A stretch of DNA of 64,000 bases from Novosphingobium sp. Leaf2 (GCF_001421325.1 NZ_LMJY01000019.1:124001-188000), one strand, 5' to 3'; counted from the first letter of the stretch, positions 36,384 through 45,779 are shown. Notes: generated from the letters alone by a model not told the origin. Translations and numbers: made by a program.

Positions 36384-38765
36384 ATGGGGAGTATGCCGGT
36401 GAACAGATATGCCGCAACCATTCTGCTGAGCGCAACGATGCTCAGTTCGCCTGCCGTGCGGGCACAGACCGCCGAAACACGCAGCGCCGAAGCGGACGCC
36501 TCGACCGTTGGCGATATCGTGGTGACCGCGCAGCGCCGCAGCGAAAGCCTGCAGCGCGTTCCGGTCAGCGTCACCGCGCTAAGCAACGAAGTCCTGAAAT
36601 CACAGAACCTCAATGACCTGACCCAAGTCTCGCGCGCCGCGCCGTCGCTTCAGGTCGGTACGGACAATTCTTTCGTCGTTCGCGGTGTCGGCACGCTGGC
36701 CTTTGCCGGCACGATCGACAGCAGCGTCGCTCTCGCGATCGACGACGTCAACCTCGGGCGGCCGCTGCTTAACAGCCCGATGTTGAACGACATCGCCCAG
36801 GTGGAAGTACTCAACGGGCCCCAGGGCCTGCTGTTCGGAAAGAACGCTTCCGCCGGCCTGCTCAACATCAAGACGGCGCGCCCGAAACTGGGCGAATACT
36901 CCAGCTCCACCAATGTCGAGCTGGCCATGCGCTCCACCCCTGGCGCGGATCGTGATGCGCCGGGCATCATCCTGCGGGAAACGCTCAACATTCCCGTGTC
37001 GGAAAATTCCGCGCTACGTTTGAGCGGCCTGTATTCCTATCAGGAGCCGGGTACGACATACGTCGGTACGCCCAACCCTGGCACGCGGCATGACATCAAC
37101 GCGCGCAGCTATTCGGTGAAAGCCAAGTATCTGGCGCAGTTGTCAGACCAGCTGTCGTTCTATGTGATCGGCGACTATAACGAAAACCACGGCATCGCCG
37201 GCATTTTCGACAACACCTATCGCTCCGTCGATGCTACCAGCATCAACTTGCGACCGCTTGCCGCAGACGGAATCACGGCAGGTGCTGACAACCTGCTCTT
37301 CGGCGGCGATGCTGACCAGTATCGCGATATCAAAACCGGTGGCGCACAAGCACAAGTAACGTACGAACTTGGTTCGGGTGTGGAAATAAGCAACCTGTTC
37401 GCATGGCGTTTCTACACCCAAGACCAAGCGGTTGACGGCGATTACCTTTCCGCCAATGGACTGAACATCAATTCGAGCAACGGTCGGTACGACCAGTATT
37501 CCAACGAACTGCGCGTGGCACTGCCGGCGGGCAATCGCCTGAGCGGCCAGGTCGGGCTGTACTGGTTCAAGTCCAAGCTCGATACCGCGCGCCAGCTTGC
37601 CGGAAACAGCTACACGCCAGCCTCCGTCCTTGCCGGCAATCCCTTCTGCGTCGGCGCTGTCATCGCCGCCAGCTGTGCCCGCAGGAACTTGGCTCAGGTG
37701 GGCAGTGACCGCGATTACGTGCTCGACACCGAGAGCTACGCCGCGTTTGGTCAGCTTACGTATGACTTGACCGACGCGTTGAAGCTGATCGCTGGCGGCC
37801 GTGTGACCCATGACAAGATCGACCTCGATCTGACCCAGAACCAACTCAATTATTTCCAGACGCTGAGCGGGCCGCGCGGAAGTTTCGAGTCGAACTACAA
37901 GAACACGGATTTCAGCTGGAAGATCGGGGCACAATACCAGGCCACGCCGACGCTCATGCTTTATGCCTTCTACGGGCGCGGATACAAGGGTCCCGGCTTC
38001 AACGACAGCTTCCCCACCGCAAATGCGGACGTCGTCGTGCGCGAGGAAACGTCTTTGACGGGTGAAGCCGGCATCAAGTCGTCGTTCTTCGATCACCGCC
38101 TGACCTTCAACGTGTCAGCATTCCACACCAATTTCAGCAACTTCCAGGTACAGTCCTTCGATCCTGGCCTGGCCACCTTCGTGGTTCAGAATGCCGCCAA
38201 GGTCATTTCCAAGGGCATCGAAGCGTCAGTCATCGTCGCTCCGTTCCAGGGCCTGACCATAAACGGCTCGGCATCGATCCTTTCATCAAAGTTCGACAAG
38301 TTCACCGGCGCCCAGTGCTACCCCACCCAGACCACCTTCGGCTGTTCTGCAACCGTCAGCGTCTTCGATGCATCGGGCCTGACCCTTCCTGCCGCGCCCA
38401 AGTTCACCTCGTCCATGCAGGTCCAGTACGAAGTGCCTGAAGGCAGGGTGCGCCCCTTCATTCAGGGCAACTGGTATCACCGCTCCTCGATCAACTACGT
38501 GGTGAATCGCGCGCCCGGCGCCGGACTTGGCGCAGTCGACATATTCGGCGCCAGCGTAGGCGCCAAGATCGGCGACCAGTTGCGGGTGTCCTTGTTCTGC
38601 AAAAACTGCACGAACAAGATCTATCCGACCGCGATCGGTATCGATTCCGGCGATTCCAATGCTCGCAACGCCCGGGGGCAACTCACGCCGAAGCTTTCGT
38701 ACACCCAGCAATTCGGCCTGGATTCGGTGCGCGTGATCGGCGTGAATCTCGGGATGGACTTCTAA
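36384..38765 (+). CDS. TonB-dependent outer-membrane receptor
   Basis: About 793 residues. A signal peptide (MPVNRYAATILLSATMLSSP to AVRAQ) is followed by a TonB-box-like GDIVVTAQRR, a plug domain (about 45-160, with VEVLNGPQGLLFGKNASAG) and a 22-strand barrel that ends in Phe of NLGMDF. GTG 36378, ATG 36384 and ATG 36393 are all in frame; the exact start is open. It is the first gene of the plus-strand catabolic cluster and would bring the substrate across the outer membrane. The specificity cannot be read from sequence. Confidence 0.93.
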   Translation: MGSMPVNRYAATILLSATMLSSPAVRAQTAETRSAEADASTVGDIVVTAQRRSESLQRVPVSVTALSNEVLKSQNLNDLTQVSRAAPSLQVGTDNSFVVRGVGTLAFAGTIDSSVALAIDDVNLGRPLLNSPMLNDIAQVEVLNGPQGLLFGKNASAGLLNIKTARPKLGEYSSSTNVELAMRSTPGADRDAPGIILRETLNIPVSENSALRLSGLYSYQEPGTTYVGTPNPGTRHDINARSYSVKAKYLAQLSDQLSFYVIGDYNENHGIAGIFDNTYRSVDATSINLRPLAADGITAGADNLLFGGDADQYRDIKTGGAQAQVTYELGSGVEISNLFAWRFYTQDQAVDGDYLSANGLNINSSNGRYDQYSNELRVALPAGNRLSGQVGLYWFKSKLDTARQLAGNSYTPASVLAGNPFCVGAVIAASCARRNLAQVGSDRDYVLDTESYAAFGQLTYDLTDALKLIAGGRVTHDKIDLDLTQNQLNYFQTLSGPRGSFESNYKNTDFSWKIGAQYQATPTLMLYAFYGRGYKGPGFNDSFPTANADVVVREETSLTGEAGIKSSFFDHRLTFNVSAFHTNFSNFQVQSFDPGLATFVVQNAAKVISKGIEASVIVAPFQGLTINGSASILSSKFDKFTGAQCYPTQTTFGCSATVSVFDASGLTLPAAPKFTSSMQVQYEVPEGRVRPFIQGNWYHRSSINYVVNRAPGAGLGAVDIFGASVGAKIGDQLRVSLFCKNCTNKIYPTAIGIDSGDSNARNARGQLTPKLSYTQQFGLDSVRVIGVNLGMDF

Positions 38766-38791
38766 GCGCCTACTCGGAAAGGGCATTTCGC

Positions 38792-40126
38792 ATGTCGGCA
38801 GACACCCTTAGCAGGCGGGCCATTCTTCAAGGTTCCGCTTTGGCCGGCATGGCGGTTTCGGCGCCGGCAACGGCCAGAAAAATGGTGTCCGGCAAGCAAG
38901 GCGGCCGCTTCCCCGACGGATTTCTGTGGGGAGCGGCCACTGCGGCGCATCAGGTGGAAGGCAACAATACCACCAGCGATTCCTGGACGATCGAGCACGT
39001 GCGCCCCACGTCGTTCGCCGAACCATCGGGTGATGCCTGCGACAGCTTTCATCGTTGGCCACTCGACCTCGACATCGTGCGCGACCTGCATCTCAATACG
39101 TATCGCTTCTCGATCGAGTGGGCACGCATAGAACCCGAGCAGGGGCAGTTCTCGCTGGCCCTGCTGGATCATTACAAGGCCATGATCGCTGGCTGCGCGC
39201 AGCGAGGGCTTCACGCGGTCGTAACGTTCAACCACTTCACCTGTCCGCGCTGGTTCGCGATGCTGGGCGGCTGGACCAATCCCGATGCGCCCGTCCTGTT
39301 CGCGCGCTACTGCGATCGCGCAGCACGGCACTTGGCAGGCTCGATACACAGCGTCGTCACGCTTAACGAGCCCAACCTGATGGCCCTGCTGCGCTTCAAG
39401 CTGCCGCCTCAGGCGTTTGCCCGCAACGATGCGATCATGGCGGCGGCAGCGCGGGCTTGCGGGTCCAGGGTCTTCGTTGGTCAGTTCATCGAGAACGAAG
39501 CCCAGTCGGCGGCGATGCAGCCGATCATGATCGAGGCCCACCGCCAGGCCCGCTCGGCGATAAAGGCGGTACGCTCGGATCTGCCGGTCGGTTTCAGCCT
39601 GGCGATGGAAGATGATCAACCGATCGGCCCGGATAGCATAATCGGCAAAAAGCGGGCCAAGTGCTACGATGCCTGGCTGCGCGAAGCGCGCACCAACGAT
39701 TTCATCGGCGTACAAAACTACGAACGCGCCCGGATAGACGCCACCGGGCAGATGAAGCCACCTGCGGACGCACCCTTGAGCACGCGGGGCACCGAAATCT
39801 ATCCGGCGTCGCTGGCCGGCGCCGTTCGCTATGCGTGGGAAACCGCCCGCGTCCCGGTGCTGGTGACCGAACACGGCATCGGCACCGCGCGGGACGAGCA
39901 GCGCGCCGCCTTCATTCCCGCCGCCTTGCGTCATCTCAAGACGGCAATGGACGAAGGTGTGCCGGTGCTGGGCTATATCCACTGGTCCCTGCTCGACAAT
40001 TTCGAGTGGATTTTTGGCTACGAGCCGAAGTTCGGGATCGTGGCGGTGGACCGGACAACCTTTCGGCGTTCGCCCAAGCCATCGGCCAAGGTTCTGGCCG
40101 ACATTGCCCGCGCAAATGGCTTCTAA
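38792..40126 (+). CDS. GH1 beta-glucosidase, Tat-exported
   Basis: 444 residues. The N-terminus has a twin-arginine signal (SRRAILQGSALAGMAVSAPATA), so the enzyme is likely folded before export to the periplasm. The (beta/alpha)8 family-1 domain starts FPDGFLWGAATAAHQVEG with Gln54 for sugar binding. The acid/base is Glu193 in TLNEPN and the nucleophile Glu360 in VTEHG (family TENG, with His for Asn). DNFEWIFGY near 403-410 gives the sugar-contacting Glu405. It follows the TonB receptor by 27 bases. It presumably splits a beta-glycoside entering through that receptor. Confidence 0.92.
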   Translation: MSADTLSRRAILQGSALAGMAVSAPATARKMVSGKQGGRFPDGFLWGAATAAHQVEGNNTTSDSWTIEHVRPTSFAEPSGDACDSFHRWPLDLDIVRDLHLNTYRFSIEWARIEPEQGQFSLALLDHYKAMIAGCAQRGLHAVVTFNHFTCPRWFAMLGGWTNPDAPVLFARYCDRAARHLAGSIHSVVTLNEPNLMALLRFKLPPQAFARNDAIMAAAARACGSRVFVGQFIENEAQSAAMQPIMIEAHRQARSAIKAVRSDLPVGFSLAMEDDQPIGPDSIIGKKRAKCYDAWLREARTNDFIGVQNYERARIDATGQMKPPADAPLSTRGTEIYPASLAGAVRYAWETARVPVLVTEHGIGTARDEQRAAFIPAALRHLKTAMDEGVPVLGYIHWSLLDNFEWIFGYEPKFGIVAVDRTTFRRSPKPSAKVLADIARANGF

Positions 40127-40216
40127 ACCCTCCCGCGACAGCGCGGCGGCAGGCTGCTTTCGGGGCCGATACCTGGCGTGCCGCGTATCGCCATTTGTTT
40201 ACATGAGGACCGGCAC

Positions 40217-41332
40217 ATGAATGATCTCAAGATCCTTGTCATCGGCGCAGGGATTGGTGGTTTAGCGGCTGCGATTGCTTTGCGGCGGGCCGGCCATCAG
40301 GTGACGGTGATTGAACGCGACCCGACCTGGTCGGTCTACGGTGTCGGCATCATCCAGCAGTCGAATGTGATCCGGGCGATGGATCAGTTGGGCATACTCG
40401 AGCAGTTCCTCGATGCGGCCTGCGGTTTCGATGCGGTCGAGATTTACATTCCGTCAGGCGCGAAGGTCGCGCGGGTGCCTTCGCCCAATCTGGTCCCGGG
40501 CAAGCCGGCCAACGTGGGCATCGGGCGCCGGGCTCTCCAAAAGGTGTTGGGCGACAGCGCGAAGGCGCTGGGCGCACAGATCCGTCTTGGCCTCTCCGCC
40601 GCCGCCATCGCCGATGATGGCGAAGGTGTCACGGTGTCCTTGTCCGACGATAGCGAGGCGCGCTTCGATGTCGTCGTCGGCGCCGACGGTGTTTACTCGC
40701 AGACGCGTGAGGCGATTTTGCCTAATGCAGAAAAGCCCGCGTTTACCGGGCAGGGCGTTTGGCGCTATAACTTTCCGCGTCCCACCGATCTTGACGCTCT
40801 GCATGTCTATAACGGCGCGGTAGGTGTCGGCCTGGTACCCATGAGTGCCGATCAGATGTATCTGTTCGCAACCAGCCCGGAAGATGGCAATCCGTTCTAC
40901 CCGCGCGCGGGGCTTGCAGCCGTGATGCGCGAGAAGCTGGCAGGCACAGCGCCCCAGATCCAGGCTTTGGCAGAACAGATCACCGATGACGCCGGTGTCG
41001 TCTATCGCCCGCTGGAGGCGCTGATGGTGGAAGGACCTTGGCACAAGGGCCGCGTGGCGCTGCTGGGCGATGCGGTCCACGCCACCACCCCACATCTGGG
41101 CCAGGGCGCGGGCATGGCGATCGAGGACGCCATCGTGCTGGCCGAAGAGATTGGCCGTCACGACACGCCGGAGGCTGCCTTCGTCGCGTATCACGACCGG
41201 CGCTACGCGCGCTGCCGCTACATCGTCGAGAAGTCACTGGAGATTTGTCACGGCCAGATCGGCCGAGGACCCCCGGTGGATAACCATCAGGCGACGGGTG
41301 AGATGTTCGCGCTCGTCTCCCAGCCCATCTGA
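40217..41332 (+). CDS. FAD-dependent aromatic monooxygenase
   Basis: 371 residues of the PHBH-type (group A) flavoprotein hydroxylases. The FAD fold is ILVIGAGIGGLAAAIALRRAG. GADGVYSQTR is the DG motif and GDAVHATTPHLGQGAGMAIEDA the GD motif binding the flavin ribityl. The ATG after GAGGACCGGCAC is used. In the cluster it would hydroxylate the phenolic aglycone to a catechol, feeding the dioxygenase that follows 24 bases downstream. Hydroxylation site and substrate are inferred, not seen. Confidence 0.9.
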   Translation: MNDLKILVIGAGIGGLAAAIALRRAGHQVTVIERDPTWSVYGVGIIQQSNVIRAMDQLGILEQFLDAACGFDAVEIYIPSGAKVARVPSPNLVPGKPANVGIGRRALQKVLGDSAKALGAQIRLGLSAAAIADDGEGVTVSLSDDSEARFDVVVGADGVYSQTREAILPNAEKPAFTGQGVWRYNFPRPTDLDALHVYNGAVGVGLVPMSADQMYLFATSPEDGNPFYPRAGLAAVMREKLAGTAPQIQALAEQITDDAGVVYRPLEALMVEGPWHKGRVALLGDAVHATTPHLGQGAGMAIEDAIVLAEEIGRHDTPEAAFVAYHDRRYARCRYIVEKSLEICHGQIGRGPPVDNHQATGEMFALVSQPI

Positions 41333-41356
41333 CCGATTTATCGAAGGATACCAACG

Positions 41357-42259
41357 ATGACCCGCGTAACCGAGATCCGCTATGTTGGCTACGGCGTCGA
41401 GAATTTCGATGCCGAACGTGCCTTCTACGCCGACGACTGGGGCCTTGTCGAAGTGGCGGCCAAGGACGGCGCCGCCTGGTTCAAGACCCACGGCCACGAT
41501 GAACATCACGTGGTGCGCCTGCACCAGTCGGACGTGAACCACGTCGAGGTGATGGCGTTTGCGGCCGACACTCGCGCCGATGTCGATGCACTGCACGACA
41601 AGGTCGTGACCGCCGGCTGCACGGTGATCTTCACGCCCCAGGACCTGGACACGCCAGGCGGTGGCTATGCATTCCGCTTCTTCTCCCCGGATGGCCTGCC
41701 CTTCGAGATTTCCGCCGATGTCGCCCGCTCGACCAGCCGCGCGATGGAGCGTTGGGAGGGCATGCCGGTAAAGATCAGCCACATCGTCCTGCACTCGCCC
41801 GATCACCAGGCGATGGTGCGGTTTTTCGTCGACGTGCTGGGCTTCAAGGTCAGCGACTGGCTGGGCGATTTCATGTGCTTCCTGCGCTGCAACGAGGCGC
41901 ATCACCGCGTGGCGATCCTGCCGGGGCCGCCATGCCTCAACCACGTGGCCTACGATATGCTCACCGTGGACGACATGTTCCGCGGCGTGCATCGCCTCAA
42001 GCAGCGCGGCACGGATCTGCGCTGGGGGCCGGGCCGGCACACGGCGGGCAACAACACCTTCAGCTATTTCTGCACGCCGGCGGGCTTTGCGGTGGAGTAC
42101 TCGTCGGAATTGGACAACGTCGATTTCGATAATCACGTCGATCAGGTCCACGCCCCCAGCCCCACCATCATGGACCAGTGGGGCATCGGCGTGGGCGGAC
42201 CGCAGACGATGCCGCATCCCAAACCCGATGCCCGCCTGTTCCAGGCGGCGGAGTTCTGA
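41357..42259 (+). CDS. Two-domain extradiol ring-cleavage dioxygenase (VOC/type I)
   Basis: 300 residues, two vicinal-oxygen-chelate repeats. The C-terminal repeat holds the Fe(II) ligands of 2,3-dihydroxybiphenyl dioxygenase-like enzymes: His in KISHIVLHS, His in CLNHVAYDM and Glu in FAVEYSSE. A catalytic His is in HHRVAIL and GRHTAGNNTFSYF supplies the other active-site residues. It is expected to open a catechol-type ring in the meta manner. It stands between the monooxygenase and a C-C hydrolase, in the order expected of a meta pathway. Confidence 0.9.
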   Translation: MTRVTEIRYVGYGVENFDAERAFYADDWGLVEVAAKDGAAWFKTHGHDEHHVVRLHQSDVNHVEVMAFAADTRADVDALHDKVVTAGCTVIFTPQDLDTPGGGYAFRFFSPDGLPFEISADVARSTSRAMERWEGMPVKISHIVLHSPDHQAMVRFFVDVLGFKVSDWLGDFMCFLRCNEAHHRVAILPGPPCLNHVAYDMLTVDDMFRGVHRLKQRGTDLRWGPGRHTAGNNTFSYFCTPAGFAVEYSSELDNVDFDNHVDQVHAPSPTIMDQWGIGVGGPQTMPHPKPDARLFQAAEF

Positions 42260-42261
42260 TC

Positions 42262-43419
42262 ATGGCGCTTTTCGAATACTTCCCCAATTACATCTGGAAC
42301 CTGTCGGTTTCGATCGCGATGGAATCGGGCGGGCAGATCGGTGAGATCATCGACATGTGCAAGCCGATCCGCGATGCCGCAGCAGGCGGCGCGGATGCCG
42401 GCACACCGCAGTTCATGCAGGCCTGGGCGACGATGGGCGACAAGCTGCTGGAACTGGCCGGCGAGGACGAGGCCAAGGGTCGCCTGTTTTCCGCGTCCAC
42501 CAAGCTGGAACGCGCGTCGCTGTATCTGCTGATCGCCGAGCGCATGCAAAGCCATGGCGCCCCCGGCCGCGAGGCGACGTACGCCAAGGCGCGTGCGGCA
42601 TTCGACAAGTCGACCGTGCTGGGCAAGATCAACCGCGAACGGGTGGAGATTCCACTTGGCGCGGGCACAATGCCGGCTTTGTTCACGCGGGCGCCAGGCG
42701 AAGGCCGCAAGCCCGTGGTGGTGTTCTGCAACGGCCTCGATAGCTGCAAGGAGATGCTATACTGGACCCGCCTGCCGCTCGAACTGGCCCGGCGCGGCGT
42801 CTCCACCTTGTGCGTCGATCAGCCCGGTTCGGGCGAGGCGCTGCGTTTGCAGGGCCTGCCTGTCGATCCCCATTCGGAAAGCTGGGCGAGCAAGGCGGTG
42901 GACTGGCTTGAGCAGCAGCCCGAGGTCGATCCCGCCGCAATCGGCATGACCGGCATCTCACTGGGCGGTCATTTCGCGCCGCGCGCCGTTGCGTACGAGC
43001 CGCGCTTTGCATCGGGCGCAGTGTGGGGCGCCAACCACAACTGGCGCGAGGTGCAGGACAAGCGCATGGCGCGCGAGGGCGAGAACCCGGTCCCGCACTA
43101 CTGGGCGCACGTGCACTGGGTGTTCGGCGCCAAGGACCAGGACGACTTCCTGGAGAAATCTGCTCAGATGGACCTCAACGGCCACATGGATCGCATCACG
43201 GTGCCGTTCCTGGTCACCCATGGCGCGAACGACCGCCAGATCAGCCCGGCCTACGCCGACGACCTGTACGACCAGCTGGTCAATTCGCCGCGCCGCGAGA
43301 AGGTGATCTTCACCGCCCGCGAAGGCGGTGTGGAGCATGTGGGCGCAGACAACATGACCTTCGGGCGCGATCTGCTGGCGGACTGGTTTGCCGAAACGCT
43401 GGGCGGCCGGGCGGGATAA
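42262..43419 (+). CDS. Alpha/beta hydrolase, putative meta-cleavage product (C-C) hydrolase
   Basis: 385 residues. A helical N-terminal domain of about 130 residues precedes the hydrolase core, as in FrsA/DUF1100-like enzymes and in 2,6-dihydroxypseudooxynicotine hydrolase, a known C-C bond hydrolase. The nucleophile is Ser233 in GISLGGH, the acid is in HGANDRQIS and the His in GVEHVGAD. Its ATG lies two bases after the dioxygenase stop, so the pair is tightly coupled. A role in splitting the ring-cleavage product is inferred from context; esterase activity is the alternative. Confidence 0.86.
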   Translation: MALFEYFPNYIWNLSVSIAMESGGQIGEIIDMCKPIRDAAAGGADAGTPQFMQAWATMGDKLLELAGEDEAKGRLFSASTKLERASLYLLIAERMQSHGAPGREATYAKARAAFDKSTVLGKINRERVEIPLGAGTMPALFTRAPGEGRKPVVVFCNGLDSCKEMLYWTRLPLELARRGVSTLCVDQPGSGEALRLQGLPVDPHSESWASKAVDWLEQQPEVDPAAIGMTGISLGGHFAPRAVAYEPRFASGAVWGANHNWREVQDKRMAREGENPVPHYWAHVHWVFGAKDQDDFLEKSAQMDLNGHMDRITVPFLVTHGANDRQISPAYADDLYDQLVNSPRREKVIFTAREGGVEHVGADNMTFGRDLLADWFAETLGGRAG

Positions 43420-43889
43420 TGGCCCGCGCGGTTCCAGCTCAGGACTACATCCGGCGCGAAGTGTTGGTGAGCATGGCGATCAATGCGGTCATCTCGCTGG
43501 GCTTTTTCCTGCTGGTGTTCGGGCCATCGCAACCCGCTCCGGTCTGGGGCGTGGGTGGATGGGTGTTCGATTTTCTGCCCCAAGGCTTCATGGTGGCGCT
43601 GATGGGCACGATCGTGCCGGGCCTCATCGCGTCAAGGAAGCGCGCGCGTGGGGCAGTTGCACCCTTGGATAAAGGGTCTCGGTTGCCCCGCACCGTCCTG
43701 CCGCTCGCGGTGCTTCTGGCAGCGGTCAGCGCGCTTGCTGGCACGATGCTGGTCGCATTGATCGTGTGGCTGTCGGATATATCAAGCCTCAGCCCGCTTG
43801 CCGGCAGCGGGCTCAAGATCGTCTTCGGAGGTCTGCTCGGGGGCCTTGTCACATACACCGGCCTGAATGCGCTCTTGTCGCGCAGGTGA
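43419..43889 (+). CDS. Four-helix membrane protein of the catabolic cluster, unknown
   Basis: 156 residues, four predicted membrane helices: about 20-34, 45-65, 88-112 and 126-150. The loops carry Arg/Lys (ASRKRARGAV) on one side. No family recognised; it is too small for a typical transporter unless it oligomerises. The ATG overlaps the preceding TAA by one base (TAATG), so it is part of the operon. Because no inner-membrane transporter is otherwise present in the cluster, it might serve uptake, but this is a guess. Confidence 0.8.
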   Translation: MARAVPAQDYIRREVLVSMAINAVISLGFFLLVFGPSQPAPVWGVGGWVFDFLPQGFMVALMGTIVPGLIASRKRARGAVAPLDKGSRLPRTVLPLAVLLAAVSALAGTMLVALIVWLSDISSLSPLAGSGLKIVFGGLLGGLVTYTGLNALLSRR

Positions 43890-43905
43890 TTGAAAGGAAA
43901 GCCCA

Positions 43906-44697
43906 ATGCCCCGCCAGTTTATCGATCTGTCGATCACATTGTGCAACGATGTCGTAAGCGATCCGCCGTTCCTGCGGCCCAAGATCACGTACCAGACCCA
44001 TGGGGAGACGTTGACGGAACTGCGGCACTTCTTCCCCAACGTGAAGGCGGAAGATACGCCGGACGGCGCCGGCTTCGCAGCGGCGGAATGGGTGACGCTG
44101 ACCACGCACAACGGGACCCACCTCGATGCGCCGTATCACTTCCACCCCACGATGAACGGCAAGGACGGCGAGCCCGAACGCTCCATCACCATCGACGAAG
44201 TGCCGCTGGAATGGTGCTTCCAGCCCGGCGTGAAGCTGGACTTCCGGCACTTCCCCGATGGCTACGTCGTGACGGCCAACGACGTGGAAGCGGAACTGGC
44301 GCGGATCGGCCACGAACTGCAACCGCTCGAAATCGTGCTGGTGAATACCGCGGCGGGCAAGGCGCTGGGTCGGCCGGACTTCGTCAGCGTGGGCTGCGGC
44401 ATGGGCTATGAAGCGACGATGTACCTGACCGAGCGCGGCATCCGGGTGACCGGCACCGATGCCTGGTCGTGGGACGCCCCGTTCGTGCATACGGCCAAAA
44501 AGGTCGAGGAAACCGGGGACACCTCGCTCATCTGGGAAGGGCACAAGGCGGGCCGCGACATCGGTTACTGCCATCTGGAAAAGCTGCACAACCTGGAAGT
44601 GCTGCCCGGCCACGGCTTCACCGTCAGCTGCTTCCCGCACAAGATCGAGGGCGCGTCCGCCGGCTGGACCCGTGCCGTCGCCATCATCGAGGACTGA
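43906..44697 (+). CDS. Cyclase family metal-dependent hydrolase (kynurenine formamidase-like)
   Basis: 263 residues. The family signature HNGTHLDAPYHF (H-x-G-T-H-x-D-x-P-x-H-F) supplies metal ligands, and the earlier FIDLSITLCNDV strand is typical. GTDAWSWD and a later WEGHK stretch complete the fold. Members include kynurenine formamidase, isatin hydrolase and enzymes that open or close small rings. In this cluster it could open a lactone or amide produced from the aromatic substrate. It starts 17 bases after the membrane protein gene. Confidence 0.88.
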   Translation: MPRQFIDLSITLCNDVVSDPPFLRPKITYQTHGETLTELRHFFPNVKAEDTPDGAGFAAAEWVTLTTHNGTHLDAPYHFHPTMNGKDGEPERSITIDEVPLEWCFQPGVKLDFRHFPDGYVVTANDVEAELARIGHELQPLEIVLVNTAAGKALGRPDFVSVGCGMGYEATMYLTERGIRVTGTDAWSWDAPFVHTAKKVEETGDTSLIWEGHKAGRDIGYCHLEKLHNLEVLPGHGFTVSCFPHKIEGASAGWTRAVAIIED

Positions 44698-44702
44698 GCC
44701 CC

Positions 44703-45662
44703 ATGCGCCTTGCCACCCTGGACAACGGCACCCCGGACGGACAGCTTGTCGTCGTATCGTCCGATGGCGCACGCTGCCTGCCAGCCCCGATGCCAAACCT
44801 GCTGGGTGCGATGGCGGGCTGGAGCTCCGCCGAGCCTTCGTTGCGCACGCTTGCGGCAAGGCTTGAGGCCGAAGACGGCGAAGCGCTGGACGCAGGGCGT
44901 CTGCGTGCACCGCTGCCCCGCAGCTGGCAGTGGCTCGATGGGTCGGCCTTCGGCACCCACGGCGAACTCATGCAGATCGCCTTCAACCTGCCACCGATCG
45001 AAACCGATCGCCCGCTCATGTACCAGGGCATGTCTGATCGCTTCTACGGCCCCACCGAACCGGTGCCGTTCCCCAGCGAGGCGGACGGCATCGACTTCGA
45101 GGGCGAATTCGGCGTCATCGTCGATGCCGTGCCGATGGGCGTCACGCCCGCGCAGGCGCTTGATCACATCAAGCTGGTAGTGCAGATCAACGACTGGTCG
45201 TTGCGCACCATCGCGCCAGTCGAGATGAAGACCGGCTTCGGCTGGGTCCAGGCCAAGCCCGCATGTTCAATGGCCCCCTTTGCCGTTACGCCCGATGCAC
45301 TGGGCGATGCCTGGCGCGACGGGCGGGTCTGCATGGACCTGCATATCCACTGGAACGCCGCGCCCTTTGGCCATGCCAACGGCGCGGCCATGGACGTGGG
45401 CTTTCACGATCTCGTCGCCCACGCCGCGCGCACCCGCGATCTGGCCGCCGGCACGATCATTGGCTCGGGCACCGTCTCGAACCCGAACTACGCCCAGGTC
45501 GGCTCAAGCTGCATCTCCGAAGTGCGCGCCATCGAAATCATCCGCGACGGCAAACCCACCACCGCCTTCATGCGCTATGGCGACACCATCCGCATGGAAG
45601 CCAAAGACCAACTGGGGAAAGCGCCTTTCGGCACAATCGAGCAAGCTACCAAGGCGTATTGA
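44703..45662 (+). CDS. Fumarylacetoacetate hydrolase family protein
   Basis: 319 residues. An N-terminal SH3-like part (about 1-100) is followed by the FAH beta-roll with the metal carboxylates in DGIDFEGEFGVIVD and the downstream QINDWSLR. SGSGTVSNPNYA is the late family motif. The superfamily covers fumarylacetoacetate hydrolase, fumarylpyruvate hydrolase and 2-hydroxypentadienoate hydratase-like enzymes. As the last gene of the cluster it would act on the fragment left after C-C bond cleavage. Its ATG follows the cyclase gene stop by five bases. Confidence 0.88.
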   Translation: MRLATLDNGTPDGQLVVVSSDGARCLPAPMPNLLGAMAGWSSAEPSLRTLAARLEAEDGEALDAGRLRAPLPRSWQWLDGSAFGTHGELMQIAFNLPPIETDRPLMYQGMSDRFYGPTEPVPFPSEADGIDFEGEFGVIVDAVPMGVTPAQALDHIKLVVQINDWSLRTIAPVEMKTGFGWVQAKPACSMAPFAVTPDALGDAWRDGRVCMDLHIHWNAAPFGHANGAAMDVGFHDLVAHAARTRDLAAGTIIGSGTVSNPNYAQVGSSCISEVRAIEIIRDGKPTTAFMRYGDTIRMEAKDQLGKAPFGTIEQATKAY

Positions 45663-45779
45663 GCGTTCTGTAGGCGGCGCTGGACTCGTCGCGGCACGCC
45701 GACTTTCGTAAGTCAGTCTTTTAAAACCGAAAAGGCAATGTTGACGCAAAGCACGCTCGTACCTTACGCCGTCTCATGT

